From NCBI GenBank assembly GCA_031551825.1, contig JAVBNB010000052.1, positions 65,969-129,968 of the forward strand: a DNA stretch of 64,000 nt, read 5' to 3'. Both the position numbers and the translations under genes were made by a program. Shown in pieces: positions 36,575 through 44,350 of this stretch. This stretch comes from Tannerella sp031551825. GTDB lineage: Bacteria; Bacteroidota; Bacteroidia; Bacteroidales; Tannerellaceae. The notes below the pieces were generated by a model. The model worked only from the letters and a program-made list of their open reading frames with translations. It searched no databases and was not told where the DNA came from. How positions within the stretch are numbered: the stretch's first letter is position 1; every line of letters begins with the position of its first letter.

Positions 36575-38764
36575 TTATTTCAATTTTTTATTGGATAATC
36601 CCATGGATTTAGCCATGCTGAGCAAATTCCCTAAAAAGCCTTTGTCATCGTCAGTCTCTACCTGGCTCTGCATTTTCAGAATCAGACTCGCTATCGTTAA
36701 GTTCTTGATATCATCAGTTGAAATGCCGGTCCGGTTTGCATAATAACGGATACGTTCGAACAAATCTCCTTCGTTTGTTCCATCACCAAGCATGGCTTTC
36801 TTGATTTGTGTAGCATTTTCGCTTTCGTTCACCAAGCGGTCGAAACCTTTCGCATTGGAGATTTGCTTCACAATATTTTCGAAGAACATCGTTTCGCCTC
36901 CGACGATATCGATTTTCGCCGTTTTGAGCGCTTCTCCCAATACGCCGGCCTGTGCCTGCGCAATATCTTTCTGGATATTGATCTGAGCCAGCTCAACGTC
37001 TTTCTCTTTCTGAAGCGCCAATTTGAACTCTTCGTGTTCCTTACCGACACCATCCAGTTTTTTCATTGCATCCGCCTTTTCTTCGATTCCGGCAGCTTCT
37101 GCCAATGCTTTCTCTTTCGTTACTTCGGCTTCCATCAAGCCTTCTTTACGTTTGGCTTCCGCTTTTGCTTCGATACCTGTAGCCTCAGCCAATGAGGTCT
37201 TTTCTATAATGCTTGCTTCACCGGTTGCAGACGCCAACGCTTTTTCCTTTGTCACTTCAGCTTCTACGAGACCTTCTTTTTTCTTTGCTTCGGCTTTTGC
37301 TTCAATACCGACAGCTTCCGCTTTCGCTTTTTTCTCGATCACGGTCGCTTCGGCCATACCTTGTATTTCAAGGGCTTCCGCTTTCGCTTTGATCACTTCC
37401 GCCTCAGCCAAACCATAGGTCGCATCTTCACGTGCTTTCGCATCCGCCAACGTTTTACGGGCCTCTGCCTGTTTATTGGAAGCCTCCTTCTGAGCTTCCG
37501 CGTCGATCAGCAACTCTTTTGCTTTCTGCTCGGCAGCCATTTTATCCGCTTCCGCGGCTTTTACACGTTGTATTAATTTCTCCTCTGCCGCCTGAGCTGC
37601 TGCTGTAATGCCAACCTGCTTCTGACGTTCGATTGTCCGGAACTCCTGAATATCTTTCATATTCTGTTGTTCTTCAACAACCCCTTTTTCCAACTGAACA
37701 CGTTCACGGATCACATCCTGAATATTCTTTTTCTCAATTTCTATAACACGTTCCTTTTCTATTTGCGAAAGCGTTACAATCCGCTCTCTTTCTGTTTGTT
37801 CCAACGCACGGTCTTTTTCCACGCGTTCCGCTTCAACAGCTTCGGTACGTTGCTTATTCTTTTCTGCAATGATAATCTGGCGTAATTTATTTTCTTCCTG
37901 TACCGCCAGACTTTCTTCCGTAGTAATGCGTACGGTTTCTGCTTTTAATCGTTCTTCTTCGCGTACTTTCTGGATTTCAGCTCCTTCACGCGCCTTTACA
38001 TTATCAATTTCACGTTTTTGTTTCTCTTCTTTCTCCGCCAACTGACGCTCTAATTCAAGAATCGCTTCACGCGCTTCTACATTCTGTTTCTTAATTACTT
38101 TTTCTTCTTCACGACGAATCAGATTGGCCTTGATATTCTGTGCGGCAGTCAGATCCGTAATCTTCTTGATACCTTCGGAGTCAAGGATATTATCCGGACT
38201 CAGATACTGAAGATCCGTCTGCTCCAGATAATCGATCGCACAATCATCTAATACATACCCGTTCAGATCCGTTCCGATGATATTCATGATCTCATCACGG
38301 AACTCACGACGAGCCTCATACAGTTCAATAAAATCAAATTTCTTACCTACGGTCTTCAACGCTTCCGAAAATTTAGCTTCAAAAATATCTTTTAGTGTTT
38401 CTATAGCGCTGGCACGCTCACAACCGATTGTCTGTGCAACGTTAATGACATCATTCACCGATTTGTTCACACGAACAAAAAATGCAACTTTTATATCGGC
38501 ACGGATATTATCTTTACAGATCAACCCATCATGAGTCATACGTTCTATCTGGACCTTCTTCAGCGAAATATCCATAATCTCCATTTTATGAAAGATCGGA
38601 ATAACATACATCCCTTTGTTAAAAGCGACTTTTGTTCCGCCTACACCCGTACGCACAATAGATTTACCCTGGGGAATTTTCTTATAAAAAGAGGCTAACA
38701 CACCCATAAAAACCAACAGCGCAAAAATAATACCTCCTGCGATCATCACAACAATTTGTTCCAT
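36575..38764 (-). CDS. Flotillin/band-7 protein, YqiK-like, with extended repetitive tail
   Basis: A 729-residue flotillin. One N-terminal helix (about 5-27) anchors it; the SPFH/band-7 domain covers about 30-200 (IPQGKSIVRTGVGGTKVAFN at its start). A very long Ala/Glu/Lys coiled coil follows (about 215-600). Within it, two near-identical blocks (about 480-515 and 520-560) share KAEAKxKEGLxEAEVTKEKA. E. coli YqiK is much shorter (about 550 residues), so the tail is expanded. Flotillins scaffold membrane microdomains. The YqiJ-like OB-fold gene precedes it by 39 bp, as yqiJ precedes yqiK in E. coli. Confidence 0.93.
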   Translation of the reverse strand: MEQIVVMIAGGIIFALLVFMGVLASFYKKIPQGKSIVRTGVGGTKVAFNKGMYVIPIFHKMEIMDISLKKVQIERMTHDGLICKDNIRADIKVAFFVRVNKSVNDVINVAQTIGCERASAIETLKDIFEAKFSEALKTVGKKFDFIELYEARREFRDEIMNIIGTDLNGYVLDDCAIDYLEQTDLQYLSPDNILDSEGIKKITDLTAAQNIKANLIRREEEKVIKKQNVEAREAILELERQLAEKEEKQKREIDNVKAREGAEIQKVREEERLKAETVRITTEESLAVQEENKLRQIIIAEKNKQRTEAVEAERVEKDRALEQTERERIVTLSQIEKERVIEIEKKNIQDVIRERVQLEKGVVEEQQNMKDIQEFRTIERQKQVGITAAAQAAEEKLIQRVKAAEADKMAAEQKAKELLIDAEAQKEASNKQAEARKTLADAKAREDATYGLAEAEVIKAKAEALEIQGMAEATVIEKKAKAEAVGIEAKAEAKKKEGLVEAEVTKEKALASATGEASIIEKTSLAEATGIEAKAEAKRKEGLMEAEVTKEKALAEAAGIEEKADAMKKLDGVGKEHEEFKLALQKEKDVELAQINIQKDIAQAQAGVLGEALKTAKIDIVGGETMFFENIVKQISNAKGFDRLVNESENATQIKKAMLGDGTNEGDLFERIRYYANRTGISTDDIKNLTIASLILKMQSQVETDDDKGFLGNLLSMAKSMGLSNKKLK

Positions 38765-38803
38765 AGTTTAAATTTGTTTTTTACTTTTTATTATTCAATT
38801 ATT

Positions 38804-39508
38804 TTATAAATTTCTTATACTCACCTCTTTATTAACCATATAATATTTTCGATCATCCGATTCATCCATTACGACGACATAATCACCATATTTAATTTCA
38901 GCCCCGTCCTGACTTCTAACGTTTAGTTTGATCGGATTCTTATCAATCACAAATTCTGCTGTTCCAATCTTATCGCCCTTGATATTAGACAGCATGATAC
39001 CCGAAAGGCCTAAGAAATCAATTTCGTCCTCTCCTTTATAGCCTATTTCCTTAAAAAATTTCACCATAGGATTTGTCGCAAATTTAGTAAATAACAGTGC
39101 AATTACAGCAATCGGAATCAAAATGAACAAAGAAGATAATCCCCATGATGTGACATTTACAACGCTCGTTGTAATGAGGGTTCCTATCCACATGAAAAAC
39201 TTCAATGTGGAAAACACCAGCATAAACGGTACCCGTCCAACATTCATATAGCTTAGGAACTTGATGAAAAATCCGGGGGATTTCTCCGGAGCCACCTCAT
39301 GTTCCGGATTAATGGCTTCAGCATCACTGTCAATATCAGGTGCATCCGCTTCGGGCGCATCAATATCGAAATCGAATCCCAGATCCAGATCATCTAATCC
39401 GATACCCAATAAAAAAGTGAACAACCAGTAAACTACCAGAATAGCCATAACCACCGTCATGACGGCATTAGGTAGCGGATGCATCAAATTATATAAAAGG
39501 TCTGCCAT
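38804..39508 (-). CDS. YqiJ-like membrane protein with NfeD/OB-fold domain
   Basis: A 234-residue protein. Transmembrane helix 1 (about 15-37), an acidic linker (about 38-75: LDDLDLGFDFDIDAPEADAP), two more helices (about 94-117 and 125-143), and a C-terminal beta domain (about 165-234: LSGIMLSNIKGDKIGTAEFV) of OB/NfeD type. NfeD and YqiJ proteins pair with flotillins, and the next gene encodes one. The acidic linker is a noticeable feature not needed for that pairing. Confidence 0.88.
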   Translation of the reverse strand: MADLLYNLMHPLPNAVMTVVMAILVVYWLFTFLLGIGLDDLDLGFDFDIDAPEADAPDIDSDAEAINPEHEVAPEKSPGFFIKFLSYMNVGRVPFMLVFSTLKFFMWIGTLITTSVVNVTSWGLSSLFILIPIAVIALLFTKFATNPMVKFFKEIGYKGEDEIDFLGLSGIMLSNIKGDKIGTAEFVIDKNPIKLNVRSQDGAEIKYGDYVVVMDESDDRKYYMVNKEVSIRNL

Positions 39509-39646
39509 AATACCTGTTAAGATTATCTATATCAATAGAGTGCCAAAAGTAATTATTTCCATAAATATTACCTACGAAAAAAGTACAAATGTCTGCAGTT
39601 TATTCGATAGGATAATATTTTCCATTTTCACCATTAACACCAACAA

Positions 39647-40357
39647 TCAGTTTTCGGGTAAAATCCCCAATCTCTTTTTTATTTCATCTAATTCCTGATT
39701 TACTTTATCAGTTTCATCTCCTATCACTTTATTAATCTCATCATCCACCGATTTACTCTTCTTGGCCATATCACCGTAAGCCTGCGCCAACGCTTCTTCT
39801 TCCTCCACTTTTTCTTTCATACGCTCAAGCATACTGATGGTACTGTTACTATCAATCTGCGCCATTTGTTTATTCACCTCTTTGGTAGCGCGGCTCACCT
39901 TGATACGGGACTTCAGTGTCTTCAACTCATTTTCCCATTTCGTGATATTAAATCTCAGGATATCGACATTTTTCTGGATATCATCAGCCGATTTTTCATG
40001 TGTAACCAACTGTTCTTCGAGCGTTTTGGCCTCAATCATCAGGTTTTCCTTTAAGGTCAATGCCTCCTTAGCCAGCTTCTCTGCCTGTGACATATCTATC
40101 TCTCCCTTCCGGGCCTTCGTCAGGAGCAAAACAGCCTTATTCTCATAGTCCTGCGCTTCAGTTTCTTTTTTAATCTTATCATTTTTCGTACGTATAGCCA
40201 TTGCTCTGATCTGTGCGGAAGCTTGCAATGCTTTATCCAAATCATCTCTCATTTCACGTATGCCCTGTTCCGTCATCCGGATAGGATCTTCCATCTTATC
40301 AACGGCAGAATGTATCTCTGCCTGACCGATTCTTAATAATCTCTTAAAAATATTCAT
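39647..40357 (-). CDS. PspA/IM30 (ESCRT-III superfamily) protein
   Basis: A 236-residue protein from the ATG at 40357; a GTG at 40366 that overlaps the upstream stop is possible. It is almost entirely helical: amphipathic N-terminus MNIFKRLLRIGQAEIHSAVD, then EDPIRMTEQGIREMRDDLDK and a long coiled-coil hairpin to about residue 190. This is the PspA/IM30/Vipp1 fold, which binds and reshapes stressed membranes. The closest context parallel is E. coli yjfJ, whose neighbour yjfI resembles the upstream gene here. Confidence 0.92.
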   Translation of the reverse strand: MNIFKRLLRIGQAEIHSAVDKMEDPIRMTEQGIREMRDDLDKALQASAQIRAMAIRTKNDKIKKETEAQDYENKAVLLLTKARKGEIDMSQAEKLAKEALTLKENLMIEAKTLEEQLVTHEKSADDIQKNVDILRFNITKWENELKTLKSRIKVSRATKEVNKQMAQIDSNSTISMLERMKEKVEEEEALAQAYGDMAKKSKSVDDEINKVIGDETDKVNQELDEIKKRLGILPEN

Positions 40358-40362
40358 AATAT

Positions 40363-40752
40363 TCACTTTTTAGAAAATTCAATAATTTGTTCATAATATT
40401 CGCCTAACAGCAAACTTAAAGAGTTTAATCCTCCTTCAAATTCATTAATATCAAGGTTCTCAACCTGTAATGTATAACGAAAAATGACCTTTTTCCCCTC
40501 TTCATCTAATGCAAATGCCCCGTGTATAATATCTCTGTTTTTCTGCAACAAAGATTTCAGTATTCCCGTATCGTCACTCCTAAGAGTGAAGATATATTGC
40601 TCCATAATCAGAATGGGAGGTGCAACCCCGATAATCAGATTTTTGATCCCATCTTGCTCACTTTCTATCAGAAAGATTCCCTCCTTTTCATTTTGATAGG
40701 AAACAGAATAACCTAATTCTGAAATAAACGATTCTATCTTCTGAAAATACAT
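40363..40752 (-). CDS. YjfI/DUF2170-like protein
   Basis: A 129-residue alpha/beta protein: helix-first start MYFQKIESFISELGYSVSYQ, then strands FLIESEQDGIKNLIIGVAP and a C-terminal helix NSLSLLLGEYYEQIIEFSKK. The pattern suits a YbjN/type III chaperone-like fold, as in DUF2170 proteins such as E. coli YjfI next to the PspA homologue YjfJ. It is the first gene of the module and its stop lies 5 bp from (or overlaps) the PspA start. No enzymatic motif. It may guard or recruit the PspA protein. Confidence 0.75.
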   Translation of the reverse strand: MYFQKIESFISELGYSVSYQNEKEGIFLIESEQDGIKNLIIGVAPPILIMEQYIFTLRSDDTGILKSLLQKNRDIIHGAFALDEEGKKVIFRYTLQVENLDINEFEGGLNSLSLLLGEYYEQIIEFSKK

Positions 40753-40885
40753 AATTTGTCAACACATTAAATTATTAAAACAAAATAAAAAATCATCCGA
40801 CCGGAGTCCCGGAAGACAAGAGGTTAATTTTACATTTATAACAAACACGCGCATCACATCCTATTTTTAAATCTTCAAATTTAAA

Positions 40886-40916
40886 TTTGTTTTTCAAGAA
40901 TTAAAAACTATATTTG
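40886..40916 (+). promoter_or_regulatory. Promoter of the divergent HTH regulator
   Basis: TTTG (40886-40889), 19 bp, TATATTTG (40909-40916): an exact match to the Bacteroides consensus. It overlaps the first TTTGCAAA palindrome. The regulator ATG is at 40980. Confidence 0.7.
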
Positions 40917-40962
40917 CAAATATTTTTGGCAAATATAATATGCAAATTCAAAATTGCCAAAT
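40912..40962. promoter_or_regulatory. Cluster of TTTGCAAA-like operator sites
   Basis: Within 51 bp: the perfect palindrome ATTTGCAAAT (40912-40921), TTTGGCAA (40925-40932), ATGCAAAT (40940-40947) and TTGCCAAA (40954-40961). The second and last are exact reverse complements 21 bp apart. The sites overlap the -7 and -33 elements of both divergent promoters, so one bound regulator could control both directions. Confidence 0.65.
40930..40961 (-). promoter_or_regulatory. Promoter of the PspA/flotillin/ATPase operon
   Basis: On the minus strand, TTTG (40958-40961), 20 bp, TATATTTG (40930-40937). It reads toward the DUF2170-like ATG at 40752, leaving a leader of about 170 nt that may hold extra regulation. 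Confidence 0.65.
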
Positions 40963-40979
40963 TTTTTAGCAATTATTTT

Positions 40980-41651
40980 ATGACGCAAATTGGAAAAAAC
41001 ATAAAAAAGATTCGAAAAGTGAAAGGGCTAAGCCAACAAGCCTTTGCCGATCTATTTGGTTTAACGCGTGGAAATATATCTTCCTATGAAGAATCGCGAG
41101 CAGAACCCAAGATTGAGGTCATGATCAAAATAGCTAATTTTTTTAGCATTCCATTAGCCGATTTCATTGAAAAAGATTTATCGGTGAATGAACTCCTGCA
41201 TTATAACACCAACTTTGTAATCGAAACGGAAAAGCTGAAAACTACGCGCCAATTTGCAAGCATCCCATACATATCAACTCCTTACATAAACGATTACATA
41301 CAGAAGCACAACGATACCGAATTCATGCAAAAGCTACAGGTGTTGACAATACCCTGTTCTTCAAAATCCGAACTGATCGCGATCGAAGTACAGGATCCGA
41401 ATGATTTTCCCGCAGGGTTTGAATTTCGCAACGGAGATGCCCTGATCTTTGAACAGGTCACAAAGGAAAATATACACCGTATAACAGATAAATTAGGAAT
41501 GATGATCGACTCCGAAAATCTCCGGTTTGGAGTTTACAAAACGGAAGACAATGAGATGATACTATCACTGAACGATTGGGTAAAATATCCTTTTGAAATT
41601 GATTCGGATACAAAATATTGGTTGCTTCAGGCTTCTTTTAAACAAGAGTGA
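40980..41651 (+). CDS. HTH (XRE) transcriptional regulator with S24-like C-terminal domain
   Basis: A 223-residue protein from the ATG at 40980 (an upstream in-frame TTG lies within the promoter itself). The N-terminal HTH is clear: LSQQAFADLFGLTRGNISSY (18-37). The C-terminal beta domain (about 120-215, VLTIPCSSKSELIAIEVQDP and FRNGDALIFEQ) resembles the S24/LexA fold, but the Ser of the self-cleavage dyad is not visible, so it probably senses a signal without cutting. Its promoter and operators are shared with the PspA-flotillin-ATPase operon going the other way, which makes it the likely regulator of that module. Confidence 0.85.
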   Translation: MTQIGKNIKKIRKVKGLSQQAFADLFGLTRGNISSYEESRAEPKIEVMIKIANFFSIPLADFIEKDLSVNELLHYNTNFVIETEKLKTTRQFASIPYISTPYINDYIQKHNDTEFMQKLQVLTIPCSSKSELIAIEVQDPNDFPAGFEFRNGDALIFEQVTKENIHRITDKLGMMIDSENLRFGVYKTEDNEMILSLNDWVKYPFEIDSDTKYWLLQASFKQE

Positions 41652-41654
41652 CCT

Positions 41655-42386
41655 TCAATTCCGAATCCTCATCCGCTCCCAAAACCAACGCGGAATAAGC
41701 TTCCAGAAAAAGACAAGTAGACGATATCGCCAATCAATAACCACAACACGCGTCTTCTTATCAAGCGCCCTAATTATAATTCCGGCAACCGTCTCCGAAC
41801 GCATCAACATCGGATAGCGATGGTCTTTCGTATTAAGCAATGCCGTATCGACAAATCCCGGACGAATATCTGTAAACCGGATATTTTTATTCTTGATATG
41901 TGACAGTTGTGCCAACGCGTCTATATAAGTATTCTGAAACCGCTTGGTGGCTGAGTAAGCTGGAGCTGAACCAAGGCCTTTTGTTCCGGCAATAGAACTG
42001 ATAACAGCCAGATGTCCACCTCCTTTTGTTTCGAAATAACGATAAGCCGCAGTTACCACACGAATGAAACCCGTCACATTTGTTTCGGCCGTACGAATTT
42101 CTATATCCTCATACAATCCGGGATTCTGACGCCCTGTCCCCGATGCGAGAAAAAACAGATCCATCCCACCCCGGAGTTCAATCAAATGAACCAACCTTTC
42201 CGCGGCATCCTCTTTCGTTACATCAATCGGATAGGCAACTATATTTTCCGGATATTTTTCCCGAAGTTCTTCCAACAGATCTTCCCGCCTACCGGCAATA
42301 CCTAAAAGCCAGCCTCTCTGTAGCATACACAACGCAACATCACGTCCGATTCCGGAAGTCGCACCTAAGATTATTACTTTTTTCAT
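41655..42386 (-). CDS. Short-chain dehydrogenase/reductase
   Basis: A 243-residue SDR from the ATG at 42386 (MKKVIILGATSGIGRD); a longer frame to 42422 lacks support. The Rossmann motif is GATSGIGR, a DVTKEDA segment follows for the adenine ring, SSIAG and YSATKRFQ carry the catalytic Ser, Tyr and Lys. The C-terminal part has a short hydrophobic helix (about 219-236), so it may associate with the membrane. Substrate unknown. Its stop is only 3 bp from that of the convergent regulator. Confidence 0.85.
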   Translation of the reverse strand: MKKVIILGATSGIGRDVALCMLQRGWLLGIAGRREDLLEELREKYPENIVAYPIDVTKEDAAERLVHLIELRGGMDLFFLASGTGRQNPGLYEDIEIRTAETNVTGFIRVVTAAYRYFETKGGGHLAVISSIAGTKGLGSAPAYSATKRFQNTYIDALAQLSHIKNKNIRFTDIRPGFVDTALLNTKDHRYPMLMRSETVAGIIIRALDKKTRVVVIDWRYRLLVFFWKLIPRWFWERMRIRN

Positions 42387-42427
42387 CTTTATTGCACTAA
42401 AAATCAAAGTATCACGTATCACAAAAA

Positions 42428-42477
42428 TATGCGTAAACGGCAGAGATCATTTATTTCTCACAAACCGTTTACGCATA
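42428..42477 (-). terminator. Terminator between the monooxygenase and SDR genes
   Basis: Exact 13-bp arms TATGCGTAAACGG (42428-42440) and CCGTTTACGCATA (42465-42477), followed on the minus strand by TTTTTG. It lies 15 bp past the monooxygenase stop. Confidence 0.8.
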
Positions 42478-42492
42478 AATCACATCCTACTA

Positions 42493-42780
42493 TCAAAACT
42501 TCTGTATATCAAGATCTTTCGCCAGAATATCCGATATGGCACCGGCAAAAACTTTGAAATGATCGGAATTGCCATGAATAACAATAGCCGCGTCATTCTC
42601 ATATTCTTCATAAAAAAGAAAAGATGCGGGATCCATCGGTGATTGATATAAGGTGTAGGAAAGACATCCCGGCTCCTTACGTGTAGCTTCAACCACAGCC
42701 TTCGCCGCATCAATAAAAGCGGCTTCCTTTCCGCCTTTTACTACGGCACGCGCTACAATAATTTTTTTTGTTTTATCCAT
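42493..42780 (-). CDS. Antibiotic biosynthesis monooxygenase-domain protein (YgiN-like)
   Basis: A 95-residue ferredoxin-like ABM-domain protein. IIVARAVVKGGKEAAFIDAA and EPGCLSYTLYQSPMDPASFL followed by EEYENDAAIVIHGNSDHFK are the usual strand/helix pattern and His. Relatives act as cofactor-free quinol monooxygenases or are simply stress-related dimers. It is 36 bp downstream of tpx, and the pair suggests an oxidative-stress setting. Confidence 0.85.
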   Translation of the reverse strand: MDKTKKIIVARAVVKGGKEAAFIDAAKAVVEATRKEPGCLSYTLYQSPMDPASFLFYEEYENDAAIVIHGNSDHFKVFAGAISDILAKDLDIQKF

Positions 42781-42816
42781 ACTTATTTAGATTTACAATC
42801 ATCAATAACCAACAAA

Positions 42817-43344
42817 TCACAAAGTAACCTTAGCCGCATCCAGCGCTTTCCGGTAATCAGGCTCCGACACGACATTCGGTACATATTCAACATACACCAC
42901 CTTACCTTCGGGATTAATCACCACTACTCCACGAGCCAACAACATATTCTCTTTCATCAGAAAGCCATATTTATACCCGAATTCGGAATGCATATAGTCA
43001 GACAGTGTGTGTACACGCTCTATGCCTTCTGCAGCGCAAAAACGCCCCAAAGCAAAAGGAAGATCCTTTGAAAGAGCCAATATGACGATATTTTCCGATA
43101 AACCGGAAGCCTCTTTATTAAATCTTCTTGTTTGAGCCGCACAAACGCTTGTATCTATGGAAGGAAATATTGATAATATAATGGTTTTTCCCTTGAAATC
43201 AGATAGAGCCACGGGCTTCAACCCATTACCTACCACCGTAAAATTCGGCGCGGCATCACCTACTTTAATCATTTCACCTAACAATGTCACCGGCATCTCA
43301 CCAAAAGTAACAATTCCTTTGTTTTCTTTAATCTCTTGTGCCAT
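42817..43344 (-). CDS. tpx: Thiol peroxidase
   Basis: A 175-residue atypical 2-Cys peroxiredoxin. The peroxidatic Cys68 lies in SIDTSVCAAQTRRFN and the resolving Cys103 in GRFCAAEGIER, 35 residues apart as expected. GDAAPNFTVVGNG at the N-terminus and GVVVINPEGKVVYVEYVPNV complete the fold. It reduces H2O2 and organic peroxides using thioredoxin. A strong promoter lies about 70 bp upstream, and it leads the pair with the ABM protein. Confidence 0.95.
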   Translation of the reverse strand: MAQEIKENKGIVTFGEMPVTLLGEMIKVGDAAPNFTVVGNGLKPVALSDFKGKTIILSIFPSIDTSVCAAQTRRFNKEASGLSENIVILALSKDLPFALGRFCAAEGIERVHTLSDYMHSEFGYKYGFLMKENMLLARGVVVINPEGKVVYVEYVPNVVSEPDYRKALDAAKVTL

Positions 43345-43414
43345 AATTTTTTGAATTAATAAATTTAGAACTAATAAATATCACTACCTGTCTATGATAT
43401 TACAAATATGACTT

Positions 43415-43445
43415 CAAATATAGTGAAAATTGAGAGCAAATCAAA
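43415..43445 (-). promoter_or_regulatory. Promoter for tpx
   Basis: On the minus strand, TTTG (43442-43445), 19 bp, TATATTTG (43415-43422), an exact consensus match. Confidence 0.65.
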
Positions 43446-43587
43446 ATTTAATTTTGTTTTGCCGAAATGAAACTATATTCTGTTTTTGGCAAAATATAAT
43501 AAAACTACGGAACAAATCAAACAATAGCGTGAAAATAACAAACACAATTCTACGGCAAAACTCTTTTATAACGGATATATACAAAAA

Positions 43588-43617
43588 AACCGGTGTGCAA
43601 TCAACTGCAAACCGGTT
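43588..43617 (-). terminator. Terminator after the Hsp20 gene
   Basis: Hairpin AACCGGT-G-TGCA / TGCA-A-ACCGGTT followed on the minus strand by a run of seven T. It lies 60 bp past the stop. Confidence 0.8.
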
Positions 43618-43676
43618 CCCAATAATACTAACTAACACTTATAATACTATGAAAAAAACGAAAAAAAACTTTTACC

Positions 43677-44108
43677 TTAGCTGACATTTATCGTACGCTG
43701 CTTTTTCTGAATTTCATTTTCAGAAAACTTCGGCAAATTAACCACTAACATTCCATGCTCTACCTTCGCTTCAATCTTTTCTTTATTAACATTGTCTGGT
43801 AAAATCATCGTCTGCCGGAATTTAGAGTAAGAAAATTCACGACGCAAATAGCGCGCATCTTTATTTTCATCTTTACTTTCACTCTTTTTCTCCATCGTTA
43901 TCACCAAGTCGTTATCATCGTCAATGTTGACATTAAAATCATCCTTAGTCATTCCTGCGGCAGCTACTTCTATTGTATAAGCATGTTCATTTTCCTTTAC
44001 ATTAATAGCAGGGACCGTAGAGCTTGTTCCAGCTTTCCAGTCATCTTTTAAAAAATCATTGAAAAATAAAGGTAACCATCCCTGATTTCTTCTTGCTAAA
44101 GTTGCCAT
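43677..44108 (-). CDS. Hsp20/alpha-crystallin small heat-shock protein
   Basis: A 143-residue holdase. A short N-terminal arm (LARRNQGWLPLFFNDFLKDD) precedes the alpha-crystallin domain (about 35-135), with YTIEVAAAGMTKDDFNVNID, FRQTMILPDNVNKEKIEAKV and HGMLVVNLPKFSENE. It prevents aggregation of unfolded proteins under stress. The ATG is preceded by AGGAGG-like sequence. Single-gene transcript with its own terminator. Confidence 0.93.
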   Translation of the reverse strand: MATLARRNQGWLPLFFNDFLKDDWKAGTSSTVPAINVKENEHAYTIEVAAAGMTKDDFNVNIDDDNDLVITMEKKSESKDENKDARYLRREFSYSKFRQTMILPDNVNKEKIEAKVEHGMLVVNLPKFSENEIQKKQRTINVS

Positions 44109-44350
44109 AATTAAATCCTCCTATTTTAAATTAAATATTTTCTCTTTGTATAGACTTTCTTCGTATCCTTACACCCCCTATAATTCAAATCTCATGCCAG
44201 AGACTCCTTACGCCATTTTGTCAGCACAATCGACAACAATATGCTAAAATAAAGAAAAAACAATGACAAAATGTCAAATTCAATCTACTACATTTCATAT
44301 ATCCAATAAAAATTGCATATTTGCATAATAAAAAACAGAAAGGCATAAGA

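Larger units (their letters stand above)
43345..43676. other. Intergenic region between tpx and the Hsp20 gene
   Basis: 332 bp. It holds the tpx promoter (43415-43445) and the Hsp20 terminator (43588-43617), both listed separately. The remaining AT-rich sequence has no frame with a plausible start or protein-like content. Confidence 0.6.

Noticed and set aside
40980..41651. A self-cleaving LexA-type repressor
   Set aside because: The C-terminal domain has the fold pattern but the expected Ser-Met-x-Pro nucleophile motif is missing, so SOS-type autocleavage is not supported.
43430..43684. An 84-codon open frame in the tpx-Hsp20 gap
   Set aside because: It runs through the tpx promoter and the Hsp20 terminator hairpin, is AT-rich with random composition and has no ribosome site.
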